In this document: positions 56,663 to 64,000 of the stretch, piece after piece | Position numbering within the stretch: the stretch's first letter is position 1 | Layout of the letters: every line of letters begins with the position of its first letter | Assembly (NCBI RefSeq): GCF_009707955.1 | Contig: NZ_WMDQ01000003.1 | Location: 186,001 to 250,000, forward strand | DNA: 64,000 nt | Direction of reading: 5' to 3' | Source: Flavobacterium sp. LC2016-13 | GTDB taxonomy: Bacteria; Bacteroidota; Bacteroidia; Flavobacteriales; Flavobacteriaceae | Notes under the pieces: model-generated | Seen by the model: only the letters and a program-made list of their open reading frames with translations | Databases searched by the model: none | What the model was told of the DNA's origin: nothing | Program-made: the position numbers and the translations under genes

Positions 56663-58501
56663 TTAATCTTCTATAAATAATCGATATGGAAATACATTTG
56701 ACGATCTGTTTTTCAAATTTTTCATAAAACTTTCACACAAATAATCCCATTCAGTTACGGATAAATAATCTTTTTCAACTGAATTTACTTTTAAATGAAT
56801 ATCAACTGTTCGGCTAAATCCTGCTTTTACAGAAATTTCTTTTCGTGTTCCTTTTTCAATTTTAACATCCGTAATGCAATTCTTAAAATGATTAAATGCA
56901 AAAGCCTTAATGTCAGCAAAAGTTACAATTCGACCACGCGTTAATAAAGCGTTTCGATAAGCCAAAATACGGTCTTTGTTGTTTTGCTTATTTGTTCCTC
57001 CAACAGTATTTGTAACTAATATTGTTTCCTTGCTTACAAAATACAAATCATCTTTAGATTGCAAAGCTGTACCGGCTTTAATATCATTTCCTTCCTCAGC
57101 ACAAGTAGACCAGTAATTTATAGCAAATGATTTCCCTGCCGATTCATCGATCCTGGGTTTAATCATAAGATAAGGATCATTATTTTTAGAAAAACTACTT
57201 TCTTTAGCCTGTTGTTCTACAGAAGCCAGTAACTGATTAATTTCGATTAAAGAGCTATTCATAAAATCTTTTCCCAAACCGGCAAAAGAAGAACTTTCAT
57301 CTTTCAATAAATCTAAAACATTTTGAAGCAATTCAGAAGCGCTTCTTGAATCAAACCTCGAAACTCCTCCCGTACGCAAAACAGCATTTCCTTCTTCGAT
57401 AACACCATCTTTAAATTCTTTTATTTCGTAACGATTATTGAATCCATCAACAACAGAATCTACATCCAGATAAATATTATTGTCCGTTTCAAGCGCTACA
57501 TAAGACAAAAAAGTTCCGATTGTTTTGCTTAGAATATGCTTTTTCTTATTGATTACAGGAAAACAATTCGCCGTAAAAGAAACATTGTCAATTATTTGTG
57601 GAATAAGCGATTCCGGAAAAACCAACTTCAGCCAAATAATTTTATTCCCATTATTTTTTGTGATTTCTTCGAATTGTTTATACTCTGCATTATAATCCTT
57701 AATAGTTTTATGTTTTAATATTCCCTTTAGTGTATAAAAATTATCAAAATAAAACTCGTTAACCTCCTGCATTACCTCACTAAGATGTGTATAATTACGA
57801 TTGATTATATTTTCGATATCAAGATGGTTCACAGGCACATTATAACCTTCTTTAACAATAACCTCTTTGTTATCATGAAAACATCTCATTTGCTTTAAAT
57901 AGTAATGAAACATCTCTTTTTGATGTGTATTTTTGATGTCGATATATAACATTAAATCTTCCAATTCGTCAACATTGGCATCGTTTAATTCAATTCCCAA
58001 AAATACCTGACCTGAAGGTAAAGAATGATGATAATCTCTTACAGCATCTTTATAAAAAAGATTAGATACTTCGTACAGGTTTCTTTCATAAGCAATATAT
58101 TTCACCTCACACGAAGATAATTTCACTTCTAATGTTGGTGAAAGCGCAATCTCTTTTGTAATTGGTGCCAGCGGATTATAAATATTATGAATTCTTCTGT
58201 CTACCGTCATTTGGTTATGCAAAGAAACCTTCATGTTATTATCTATTGGCAAAGCATGCATAATCGCTCGTGCCGGTTTTGCTCCAGAGGTAACTTCAGG
58301 AAACATAATTTCAAGAACTCTTTCAACCACTCGTGTTTTAGAATCCTCTAACTCATGCGCAACTTTTTCTAACTCATAAGATAAAGCATTTAACATCATT
58401 GATACAACAGGATCAAAAGAAGTTTCCATCTCAACATCTGAAAAGCCCCACGATCTAGCCGCTCTTTTTAATACTCTGTCTTTTATTCGCTCTTGTCTCA
58501 T
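56663..58501 (-). CDS. tssF: Type VI secretion baseplate protein TssF
   Basis: This 612-residue cytosolic protein is typical in length for TssF/VasA. The N-terminal signature, RAARSWGFSDVEMETSFDPVVSMMLNALSYELEKVAHELEDSKTRVVERVLEIMFPEV, matches the family opening. Later regions (DVDSVVDGFNNRYEIKEFKDG; YRNALLTRGRIVTFADIKAFAFNHF) fit its middle and C-terminal parts. TssF builds the baseplate wedge with TssG and TssK. Its place after the effector genes suggests a Bacteroidota (subtype iii) T6SS cluster continuing beyond the window. Confidence 0.88.
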   Translation of the reverse strand: MRQERIKDRVLKRAARSWGFSDVEMETSFDPVVSMMLNALSYELEKVAHELEDSKTRVVERVLEIMFPEVTSGAKPARAIMHALPIDNNMKVSLHNQMTVDRRIHNIYNPLAPITKEIALSPTLEVKLSSCEVKYIAYERNLYEVSNLFYKDAVRDYHHSLPSGQVFLGIELNDANVDELEDLMLYIDIKNTHQKEMFHYYLKQMRCFHDNKEVIVKEGYNVPVNHLDIENIINRNYTHLSEVMQEVNEFYFDNFYTLKGILKHKTIKDYNAEYKQFEEITKNNGNKIIWLKLVFPESLIPQIIDNVSFTANCFPVINKKKHILSKTIGTFLSYVALETDNNIYLDVDSVVDGFNNRYEIKEFKDGVIEEGNAVLRTGGVSRFDSRSASELLQNVLDLLKDESSSFAGLGKDFMNSSLIEINQLLASVEQQAKESSFSKNNDPYLMIKPRIDESAGKSFAINYWSTCAEEGNDIKAGTALQSKDDLYFVSKETILVTNTVGGTNKQNNKDRILAYRNALLTRGRIVTFADIKAFAFNHFKNCITDVKIEKGTRKEISVKAGFSRTVDIHLKVNSVEKDYLSVTEWDYLCESFMKNLKNRSSNVFPYRLFIED

Positions 58502-58590
58502 TGTTTTATTTTTGTTGAAACTTAAAAGTATCTTTTTTAAGTGACTATAATCTAATTTTCATCTATAAAATTATAGACAATCTATTTTAA

Positions 58591-59082
58591 TTAATTTGTA
58601 CATTTCTTTATAATGGTATCTTTTATGTTTCTTTGATAATCAAAATATGAAATCTTTGATGTCCATTTATTATTATCATTTTCACATCTGTCAATTGTAA
58701 TTTCTCCTATACCAAATTTTTCATAATAATCATGTAAAATTTCACTCGAGGATCCTCCCGGGTCATCAGCATTTTCAACAAAATAAGATGTGGAACTATT
58801 TTTATTGTAAAAGAATATGCTAATTGAGTATAAATCTGATTGCTTATAAATCTTCTTTAAATTTTCATTTTCGTACTTAATAAACAATTTAATCAATTCG
58901 CTATTTTCAACAGGTGCGTTTTCTATTAAGACACTTTGATAAGCAAATTTTTTGCCTGCGTTATTACCTCTATCAAATACCCCTTCTCCACTATGTTTTT
59001 TTAAATCAAAAAATTTAGTTTCATTTTTTTGGCAGGAAATTATACTAACACAGATAATTATATAAAAAAAAATCTTCTTCAT
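58591..59082 (-). CDS. Lipoprotein, candidate T6SS immunity protein
   Basis: This 163-residue protein has a lipoprotein signal (KKIFFYIIICVSIISC, Cys17). The mature part has no family I know. It begins 4 bases after the DUF3289-like effector gene ends, so the two are translated together. Periplasmic lipoproteins directly behind an effector are usually its immunity protein, which is the reason for this call. The internal stretch ENADDPGGSSSEILHDYYEKFGIGEI is soluble. Confidence 0.6.
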   Translation of the reverse strand: MKKIFFYIIICVSIISCQKNETKFFDLKKHSGEGVFDRGNNAGKKFAYQSVLIENAPVENSELIKLFIKYENENLKKIYKQSDLYSISIFFYNKNSSTSYFVENADDPGGSSSEILHDYYEKFGIGEITIDRCENDNNKWTSKISYFDYQRNIKDTIIKKCTN

Positions 59083-59086
59083 TATT

Positions 59087-60736
59087 CTAAAATTTAGGTT
59101 CTCTCATCATTTTTGCTCTTTCCTTCTCTGCCCATTGCTGAGCTTTTTTTCTTTCTTCATCTTTCCGCTTATTTTCTCTCTCATTTTTGCCATCATTTAT
59201 ATTTCCTGCAAATTCACGCTCAAAAGTCATTTTAGTTATAAAAGGTTTGTAACCTCTTAAATGCTGCAGTATAAACCAAGTCAAAAATGTCTCGCCCACA
59301 CTAGGTATAATATTAAAAACCTTTTCCATATCAGGTAAATCCAAGCCAAAATGATCCCAAAGCGTTACTTGATATTTTGCCTTATAATTATCATTATCCG
59401 TATTGAGTTCTTTCAGTAACACTTCTGCCGCCCAAATATCATTTAATGCTATTGTTAAACCTCCCGTTACATTGCTTAAAGTATCATACGAATAAACTGG
59501 TTTTGTAAAATAATCTTTATTCTTAAGTTTTCTATTTTTAGTAATTTCTTCAGCACCTCCAAAATAAGGCTTTGCATCCTCTGCTTTTTTTAAATCAGCT
59601 GTATTCTGTTTCAGTTGTTCTGCAATATAATCTTCTACACTCATACAGTATTTGGCTGTATTGGGATTATCGCTTACATATTTTGTTAATATCTTGTCTT
59701 CATAAACACCACCTTCGTTTCTTTTAAATTTAGCAATCATTCTTTTTATATTCTCTTGCAATTCTCCAGTTGCGAAGTATAAAGTTGCAGTTTGCTCAAA
59801 ATCCCAAAATAAATTTTCAGTAGAAAATTTATCGAATAATCTAACATCTAAACCTGTTGATATTTCTGGAATTATCTTATTTATTAATGGAATATTTACT
59901 TTATAGCTTGTTTTATAACATTCATCTCTACTATATTTAGCTTTATTTTCTACACCAGTTTCCTGATGTGAAAACTGAGCATGTTTTTGAATATCAAAGC
60001 CATTTTTTTCATACTCTTTTTTAAATTTTTCGAGAATATCGCTGGTGTAAACCGGGCCAATATGTTTAACACCTTTGCCATAAGTCATATCATCAGCAAT
60101 TGCTGAACCATTAGCATTTAAACCAGGCATTTTATAACGATCAATTACAATTGCACCTACTTTAAGATAATCTTCGATGTTAGAAGGATACTGAACATTT
60201 TCTATTTTATAACTACAACGAAAATAAAGTTCCAGACATTTATCTTGTTCGTCAATAATAAAAGATGCAAGACTAGACAAATTGATTTTTTGTACAATCT
60301 TATTGTCCTGTACTTTTGCGACAAGAAGCTCTTTTTTAGTTTTTGAATTTACTAATTTTATTTGGTCATCTTTATCTTTCTTACCGTTTGTGTTTTGAGG
60401 TTCTTCTTTTTCATGATTATCCTCATCAAATAAAGAAAGAAATACAGAATGCCCGTTAGGAATATCTTTAGTTTTTAAGTGAAAATAAACAGTCATTCCA
60501 GGCAGCGCTCTCTTTATTTTCTTTTTTCCTTCTTTGTCTAAAGCCCACCAGCCATCTGTAAAATGCAATTTTGAAGAAGGCGGAGCATCTTTTGGTTCTC
60601 CATAAGTAATTCCTTCATCACTTGTTTCTGTAATTGCTTTACCTGAGTTGTAAATAATATTACCATCAGAATATATATTATGATCTCCTGCAGTAGTTTT
60701 TGTTATAGTACCGCCTACAATTCTTATTCTACTCAT
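59087..60736 (-). CDS. Candidate T6SS effector, shared N-terminal tag + DUF3289-like C-terminus
   Basis: This 549-residue protein starts with a 50-residue segment (MSRIRIVGGTITKTTAGDHN...) that is 46/50 identical to the start of the metalloprotease gene product. A middle region (about 60-200) is beta-rich. From about 205 (ADDMTYGKGV) to about 515 it resembles DUF3289 proteins, with YQVTLWDHFGLDLPD and WFILQHLRGYKPFITKMTFEREF, which occur near VgrG in Gram-negative bacteria. The tail (about 515-549) is a Lys/Glu helix. The toxic activity of DUF3289 is not established. No signal peptide is present. Confidence 0.68.
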   Translation of the reverse strand: MSRIRIVGGTITKTTAGDHNIYSDGNIIYNSGKAITETSDEGITYGEPKDAPPSSKLHFTDGWWALDKEGKKKIKRALPGMTVYFHLKTKDIPNGHSVFLSLFDEDNHEKEEPQNTNGKKDKDDQIKLVNSKTKKELLVAKVQDNKIVQKINLSSLASFIIDEQDKCLELYFRCSYKIENVQYPSNIEDYLKVGAIVIDRYKMPGLNANGSAIADDMTYGKGVKHIGPVYTSDILEKFKKEYEKNGFDIQKHAQFSHQETGVENKAKYSRDECYKTSYKVNIPLINKIIPEISTGLDVRLFDKFSTENLFWDFEQTATLYFATGELQENIKRMIAKFKRNEGGVYEDKILTKYVSDNPNTAKYCMSVEDYIAEQLKQNTADLKKAEDAKPYFGGAEEITKNRKLKNKDYFTKPVYSYDTLSNVTGGLTIALNDIWAAEVLLKELNTDNDNYKAKYQVTLWDHFGLDLPDMEKVFNIIPSVGETFLTWFILQHLRGYKPFITKMTFEREFAGNINDGKNERENKRKDEERKKAQQWAEKERAKMMREPKF

Positions 60737-60926
60737 AAATACAATTATTTTTTATGCAAAATCATTTAAAAACATTCTCTTGTTTTTCAGAAAAGAAAGC
60801 CATCAGTATCTTAAAAATAATCTTTATGAAAAAATGCTATTTATATAATATCTTTTTTCAAAAATTAATTCATTTTTTAAAAGGATTTCTAGCAACAAAA
60901 TAACAATTAAAAATAAATTGTTGTTT

Positions 60927-61421
60927 TTAATTAATTACAATGTCATTATTCTTATTTGTAATTGTTAATGTTCTCTGATTATTTTTGATTTTAAAATCTT
61001 TTTCAAAATTTACTTTATCCCAAAATTTCAAGATATGTTTAGAACTATCCAGAATTTTTAAAGAAAAGTTTTCGGGTAAAACTTGTGGTTTTTCCCGAAT
61101 ACCTGAAAGTTCAAAATTTTCATAATTACTATAATCATTTATACCTCCTAAACTTACTGTATCTATACTTGAATAATTATTTGTTTTAACGTAAGTGTAG
61201 TTTTGAAATTTTTGAGTTTCAGAATTTGAAAAATTATGGTTCAGTATAATATATAATTTTGATTTCGTATTATTTTCTATAATTAATAAACTAACATATT
61301 CATTTATTCCGGCTTCCTCTTTTGTTATAGGTTTTATGAAAAAACTATAATAAAAAACAAAAAAAATCAGTATTGCTAAAATTACTATTGAAACTACTGC
61401 CAGTATAATTTTTTTCTTCAT
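60927..61421 (-). CDS. Membrane-anchored protein, candidate immunity to the metalloprotease effector
   Basis: This 164-residue protein has a strong N-terminal membrane helix (KIILAVVSIVILAILIFFVFYY) and a mature domain facing the periplasm, rich in Asn, Ser and beta strands. No family is recognised. Its ATG overlaps the stop codon of the metalloprotease gene (TAATG), so the two are translationally coupled. This arrangement is the basis of the immunity call. The gap after it (60737-60926) is AT-rich, with only a weak hairpin. Confidence 0.62.
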   Translation of the reverse strand: MKKKIILAVVSIVILAILIFFVFYYSFFIKPITKEEAGINEYVSLLIIENNTKSKLYIILNHNFSNSETQKFQNYTYVKTNNYSSIDTVSLGGINDYSNYENFELSGIREKPQVLPENFSLKILDSSKHILKFWDKVNFEKDFKIKNNQRTLTITNKNNDIVIN

Positions 61422-62944
61422 TATGAAATTTTTAATTTAGTAAGCCATATTAGTATCATTATATCTTTTTCTGTTGCGACACTTCTTTCTTCAATTTTGG
61501 ATACAGGTATTCTTCTACCTGTTTTATCATTCTCATAGTTATAATATTTCATCAAATCAATTTCTCCGCTTTTAGGATAATACTCACCTGAAATTTCTTT
61601 CATATTGTCCTTTTTAAAATGATCTGAAAAAGTTTCATTACCCTTTACAGGTTTTACATCTTGTGGCAACAAATATGAGCTTCCTTTATGTTGCCATGAA
61701 TAAGTCATACCTCCATAAGCTTTCAAAATTGAATGCCCAATTTCATGTCCTGAAGTATGTTTGTATTCTAATTCAGCATGTGGTCCATTTATATAGCCCC
61801 AACCATTAGAATATTTTACATAACCTTCATTATAATATATTCTAGCTAATACTCCCGGATTTCCCGATCTACCCCAGCTATTATTAGTATTGTAAATTAA
61901 ATCTATTGAAACCATGGCATTTTTTTTTGTATTAATAGTATCAATAAAAACCTCAAATAAATCACTATTAATTTTTACATTTTTGCCCTCTAAATGGTTT
62001 TTATTTCTTCCCCAATGGTAATTTAATCCCTCAATTGCTAATTTTTCTAAATCTGAAAAGCTTTGTGTTCTGCTTTTTATTATTGGCTGACCAGGGTTTA
62101 TATCCGAAACAGGTATTTTATCCCAATCACAAATTTCAGTTTTTGTAGATGGTGGATTATAATCTCTAGTATTAGGCCAACAACTCAAACCTTCCGCACT
62201 GCCATCAGTCATGTCTACCCTTAAAGTAACATCAATTCGTTTTGCATTCTTATCAATTTTGATATCAGTCCAGTCTGCCTCACTATACTTTGTAGAAAAA
62301 TCAACTGTCAGGCTTTTTTGTTTATCTCCATTGGTTGCAGTGATCTTTGCTTTTAGCTTTTTACCGTTAAACCTTGTACTATCATATATTTCATTATCAT
62401 CAAAACCATCCCAATGTATAAAATATTCTCCTTCTTTTGTATAATCATCCGGTTCTACTAAAGAATACTTATTATATATTTTCAGAAAATCCCAAGTTTT
62501 AGATATTAGCGGTCCTTCAGTAGGTTTTTTAGCTTCAAAAAGTATTTCAGGTTTTTTTGAAACCTGAACTATTACAGTTTTCAAATGTGTCATTTGATAG
62601 ATAGGCGTATCATTTTCGTCTAATATTTGAAAACTTAGAGAATCTATTTTAGACTTAGTCAATTTGTATTTGAAGCTGAAAAATGGATTTTCGATTTTAT
62701 CCTCGAAATCTAAAATTCCAAATGGGACCACTGATTTTTCATTCTTATCTAATTCAAAAGTAATATCAAAATCACTTGCTTCTCTTTTAGGTGGATCTTT
62801 CGGTTCACCATACGTAATTCCTTCATCGCTTGTTTCTGTAATCGATTTACCAGAATTATAAACAATATTACCTTCAGAGTAGATATTGTGATCTCCTACT
62901 GTAGTTTTGGTTATAGTGCCTCCAACAATTCTTATTCTGCTCAT
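61421..62944 (-). CDS. Candidate T6SS effector, shared N-terminal tag + zinc metalloprotease domain
   Basis: This 507-residue protein begins with the same 50-residue segment as the effector at 59087 (46/50 identical). A beta-rich middle (about 55-245; VDMTDGSA) follows. The C-terminal domain (about 285-507) has the zinc motif HEIGH (400-404), preceded by YKHTSG and followed by SWQHKGSSYL and an acidic segment. It looks like a gluzincin/metzincin-type peptidase. The third zinc ligand cannot be fixed by eye. It starts 2 bases after the vgrG stop codon, so it is probably loaded on that VgrG. Confidence 0.72.
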   Translation of the reverse strand: MSRIRIVGGTITKTTVGDHNIYSEGNIVYNSGKSITETSDEGITYGEPKDPPKREASDFDITFELDKNEKSVVPFGILDFEDKIENPFFSFKYKLTKSKIDSLSFQILDENDTPIYQMTHLKTVIVQVSKKPEILFEAKKPTEGPLISKTWDFLKIYNKYSLVEPDDYTKEGEYFIHWDGFDDNEIYDSTRFNGKKLKAKITATNGDKQKSLTVDFSTKYSEADWTDIKIDKNAKRIDVTLRVDMTDGSAEGLSCWPNTRDYNPPSTKTEICDWDKIPVSDINPGQPIIKSRTQSFSDLEKLAIEGLNYHWGRNKNHLEGKNVKINSDLFEVFIDTINTKKNAMVSIDLIYNTNNSWGRSGNPGVLARIYYNEGYVKYSNGWGYINGPHAELEYKHTSGHEIGHSILKAYGGMTYSWQHKGSSYLLPQDVKPVKGNETFSDHFKKDNMKEISGEYYPKSGEIDLMKYYNYENDKTGRRIPVSKIEERSVATEKDIMILIWLTKLKIS

Positions 62945-62946
62945 TA

Positions 62947-64000
62947 TTAGTGAGATTTAGATTTTTCAGCACTATTATTTTGCATCTCTTTTTTCGAATG
63001 CTTATTGATTGCACCTTCACTACTCGTTTCAATTCCTTTTACAGCTACCTCTTGTCTCTCTTTCTGAGTATGAGATTCTAAATTTCCTTCAATATTCTCC
63101 ATGAAATTACCGGTAACACTAAGCATATTATCACCTCCAACACTAGTATTAAGCATCATTCCTACCATTGTAGTTTTATCTGCTCCCGCACTCTCGGTAA
63201 TATTAGCTCCTGCAGTAGTAGTAACACTTTCAGAAGCATTCATAACAATATTAGCAGCATTCATTGTTATAGTGTTTGTAGACGTAATATTTATATTTCC
63301 GCCAACAGTATCAAGAAGTATTTCATTACCATTTTTATCAGCAATTAAGATACTTTCTTCTTCAGTAAACTTTATAATATGTCCGCTTCTCGTATGAATT
63401 GCTTTTATATTATTTTGACTATCAGCGTAACCACTTTTATCTTGCCCGTTGTATTGAGTTCCTATTACATAAGGATTCTGTACGTTGTTGCCTTCAAAAC
63501 CAACTAAAACTTCCTCTCCTATTTCCGGAATAAAATAAAATCCTTTTCCTGCTCCTGAGTGAGGTTGTATCATACGAATCCATTCGCTTACAGCACTGCC
63601 GCTTGCTCCGTAAAATTGTACTTTTACACGTCCTAATCCTTCTGGATCATCATTTTCTTTAACTTGTGCCGGCTGACTTTCTGCTTTTGCAAAAACGTGT
63701 ACATTGGTATAATGTGGCGCAGCAACATCGGCAGGAATAGCTTTGAATTCACAAGAATAATTTCCGTGAACCTCTGAATGATGTATAACTTCAATAGCAA
63801 TTAATTCATGCAATACGGCTTGATTTTGTATCGTAAACACTTGTCCAACTCCTATTGGGAAATAGGATATTCCGCTATAATAAACACTATTGGCATCATT
63901 TCCTGCAGTTTGCAGTTTAACCATTTCATCAATATCATCCTTATTTTGAGCATTTACAGTGTATACTCCATTACTCAACTCAGCGTTTGTAACGGTTCCC
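62947..64000 (-). CDS. vgrG: VgrG spike protein, C-terminal part (truncated by window edge)
   Basis: The frame is open to the right edge; a TTG at 63978 is inside it and not a start. At least 351 residues are seen. They include part of the gp27-like base, the OB-fold gp5 domain (DPEGLGRVKVQFYG...VSEWIRMIQPHSGAGKGFYFIPEIGEEVLVGFEGNNVQNPYVIG) and the beta-helix needle (about 200-290, ITSTNTITMNAANIVMNAS...). The tail is charged (AINKHSKKEMQNNSAEKSKSH). It heads the effector genes and delivers them. Confidence 0.93.
   Translation of the reverse strand, partial: GTVTNAELSNGVYTVNAQNKDDIDEMVKLQTAGNDANSVYYSGISYFPIGVGQVFTIQNQAVLHELIAIEVIHHSEVHGNYSCEFKAIPADVAAPHYTNVHVFAKAESQPAQVKENDDPEGLGRVKVQFYGASGSAVSEWIRMIQPHSGAGKGFYFIPEIGEEVLVGFEGNNVQNPYVIGTQYNGQDKSGYADSQNNIKAIHTRSGHIIKFTEEESILIADKNGNEILLDTVGGNINITSTNTITMNAANIVMNASESVTTTAGANITESAGADKTTMVGMMLNTSVGGDNMLSVTGNFMENIEGNLESHTQKERQEVAVKGIETSSEGAINKHSKKEMQNNSAEKSKSH

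Noticed and set aside
63955..63978. TTG at 63978 as the vgrG start
   Set aside because: The frame stays open to the window edge and the protein would lack most of the VgrG base domain, so the gene is truncated, not short.

Overview
The window looks like a Flavobacterium-type chromosome segment (phylum Bacteroidota). The DNA is AT-rich. It carries SusC/SusD outer-membrane pairs, FecI/FecR-type sigma/anti-sigma pairs, a giant SprB-repeat surface protein with a type IX secretion tail, a Bacteroidota-style type VI secretion cluster, and a TTTG-N19-TAnnTTTG promoter. I saw no tRNA, rRNA, CRISPR array or insertion sequence.

1-3005: TonB-dependent receptor (cut by the left edge), anti-sigma FecR and ECF sigma factor, all on the minus strand. 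3217-5426: a small P-loop kinase-like protein, a repeat-rich gap and a DHA2-type efflux pump.

5606-14381 (minus): a second sigma/FecR/SusC/SusD module. It ends in a two-domain protein joining a glycerophosphodiesterase-like domain to an alkaline phosphatase, which suggests uptake and stripping of phosphate-ester compounds. A 44-bp composite motif is conserved upstream of both the sigma gene and fecR and looks like an autoregulated ECF promoter.

14647-21716: an unknown exported protein, then a minus-strand set of DJ-1/PfpI, ABM-domain, Crp/Fnr, zinc alcohol dehydrogenase, aldo/keto reductase and NTF2-like genes, facing a divergent AraC regulator. This reads as an aldehyde/electrophile response region.

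22091-37743 (minus): a third sigma/FecR/SusC/SusD module, followed by a TlpA-like thioredoxin, an alpha/beta hydrolase, a DsbD-like reductant transporter and an M16 peptidase. These could import and process peptides or another redox-sensitive substrate.

38277-42318 (plus): a TPR/transmembrane/LuxR-HTH regulator, small membrane and lipoproteins, and a SRPBCC protein. 42421-45521 (minus): the methionine importer metN-metI-metQ. Its leader encodes a 31-codon Met/Cys-rich peptide followed by a terminator, with a complementary antiterminator segment; this has the layout of a classical attenuator. 45867-47096: a sugar dehydrogenase-like lipoprotein.

47662-56582 (plus): a phage-tail-collar (microcystin-dependent-like) protein, a type I periplasmic-binding-fold protein without a signal peptide, a 2073-residue SprB-repeat protein and an outer-membrane barrel. 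56663-64000 (minus): a type VI secretion segment with vgrG (cut by the right edge), two candidate effectors sharing an almost identical 50-residue N-terminus, each followed by a candidate immunity gene, and tssF.
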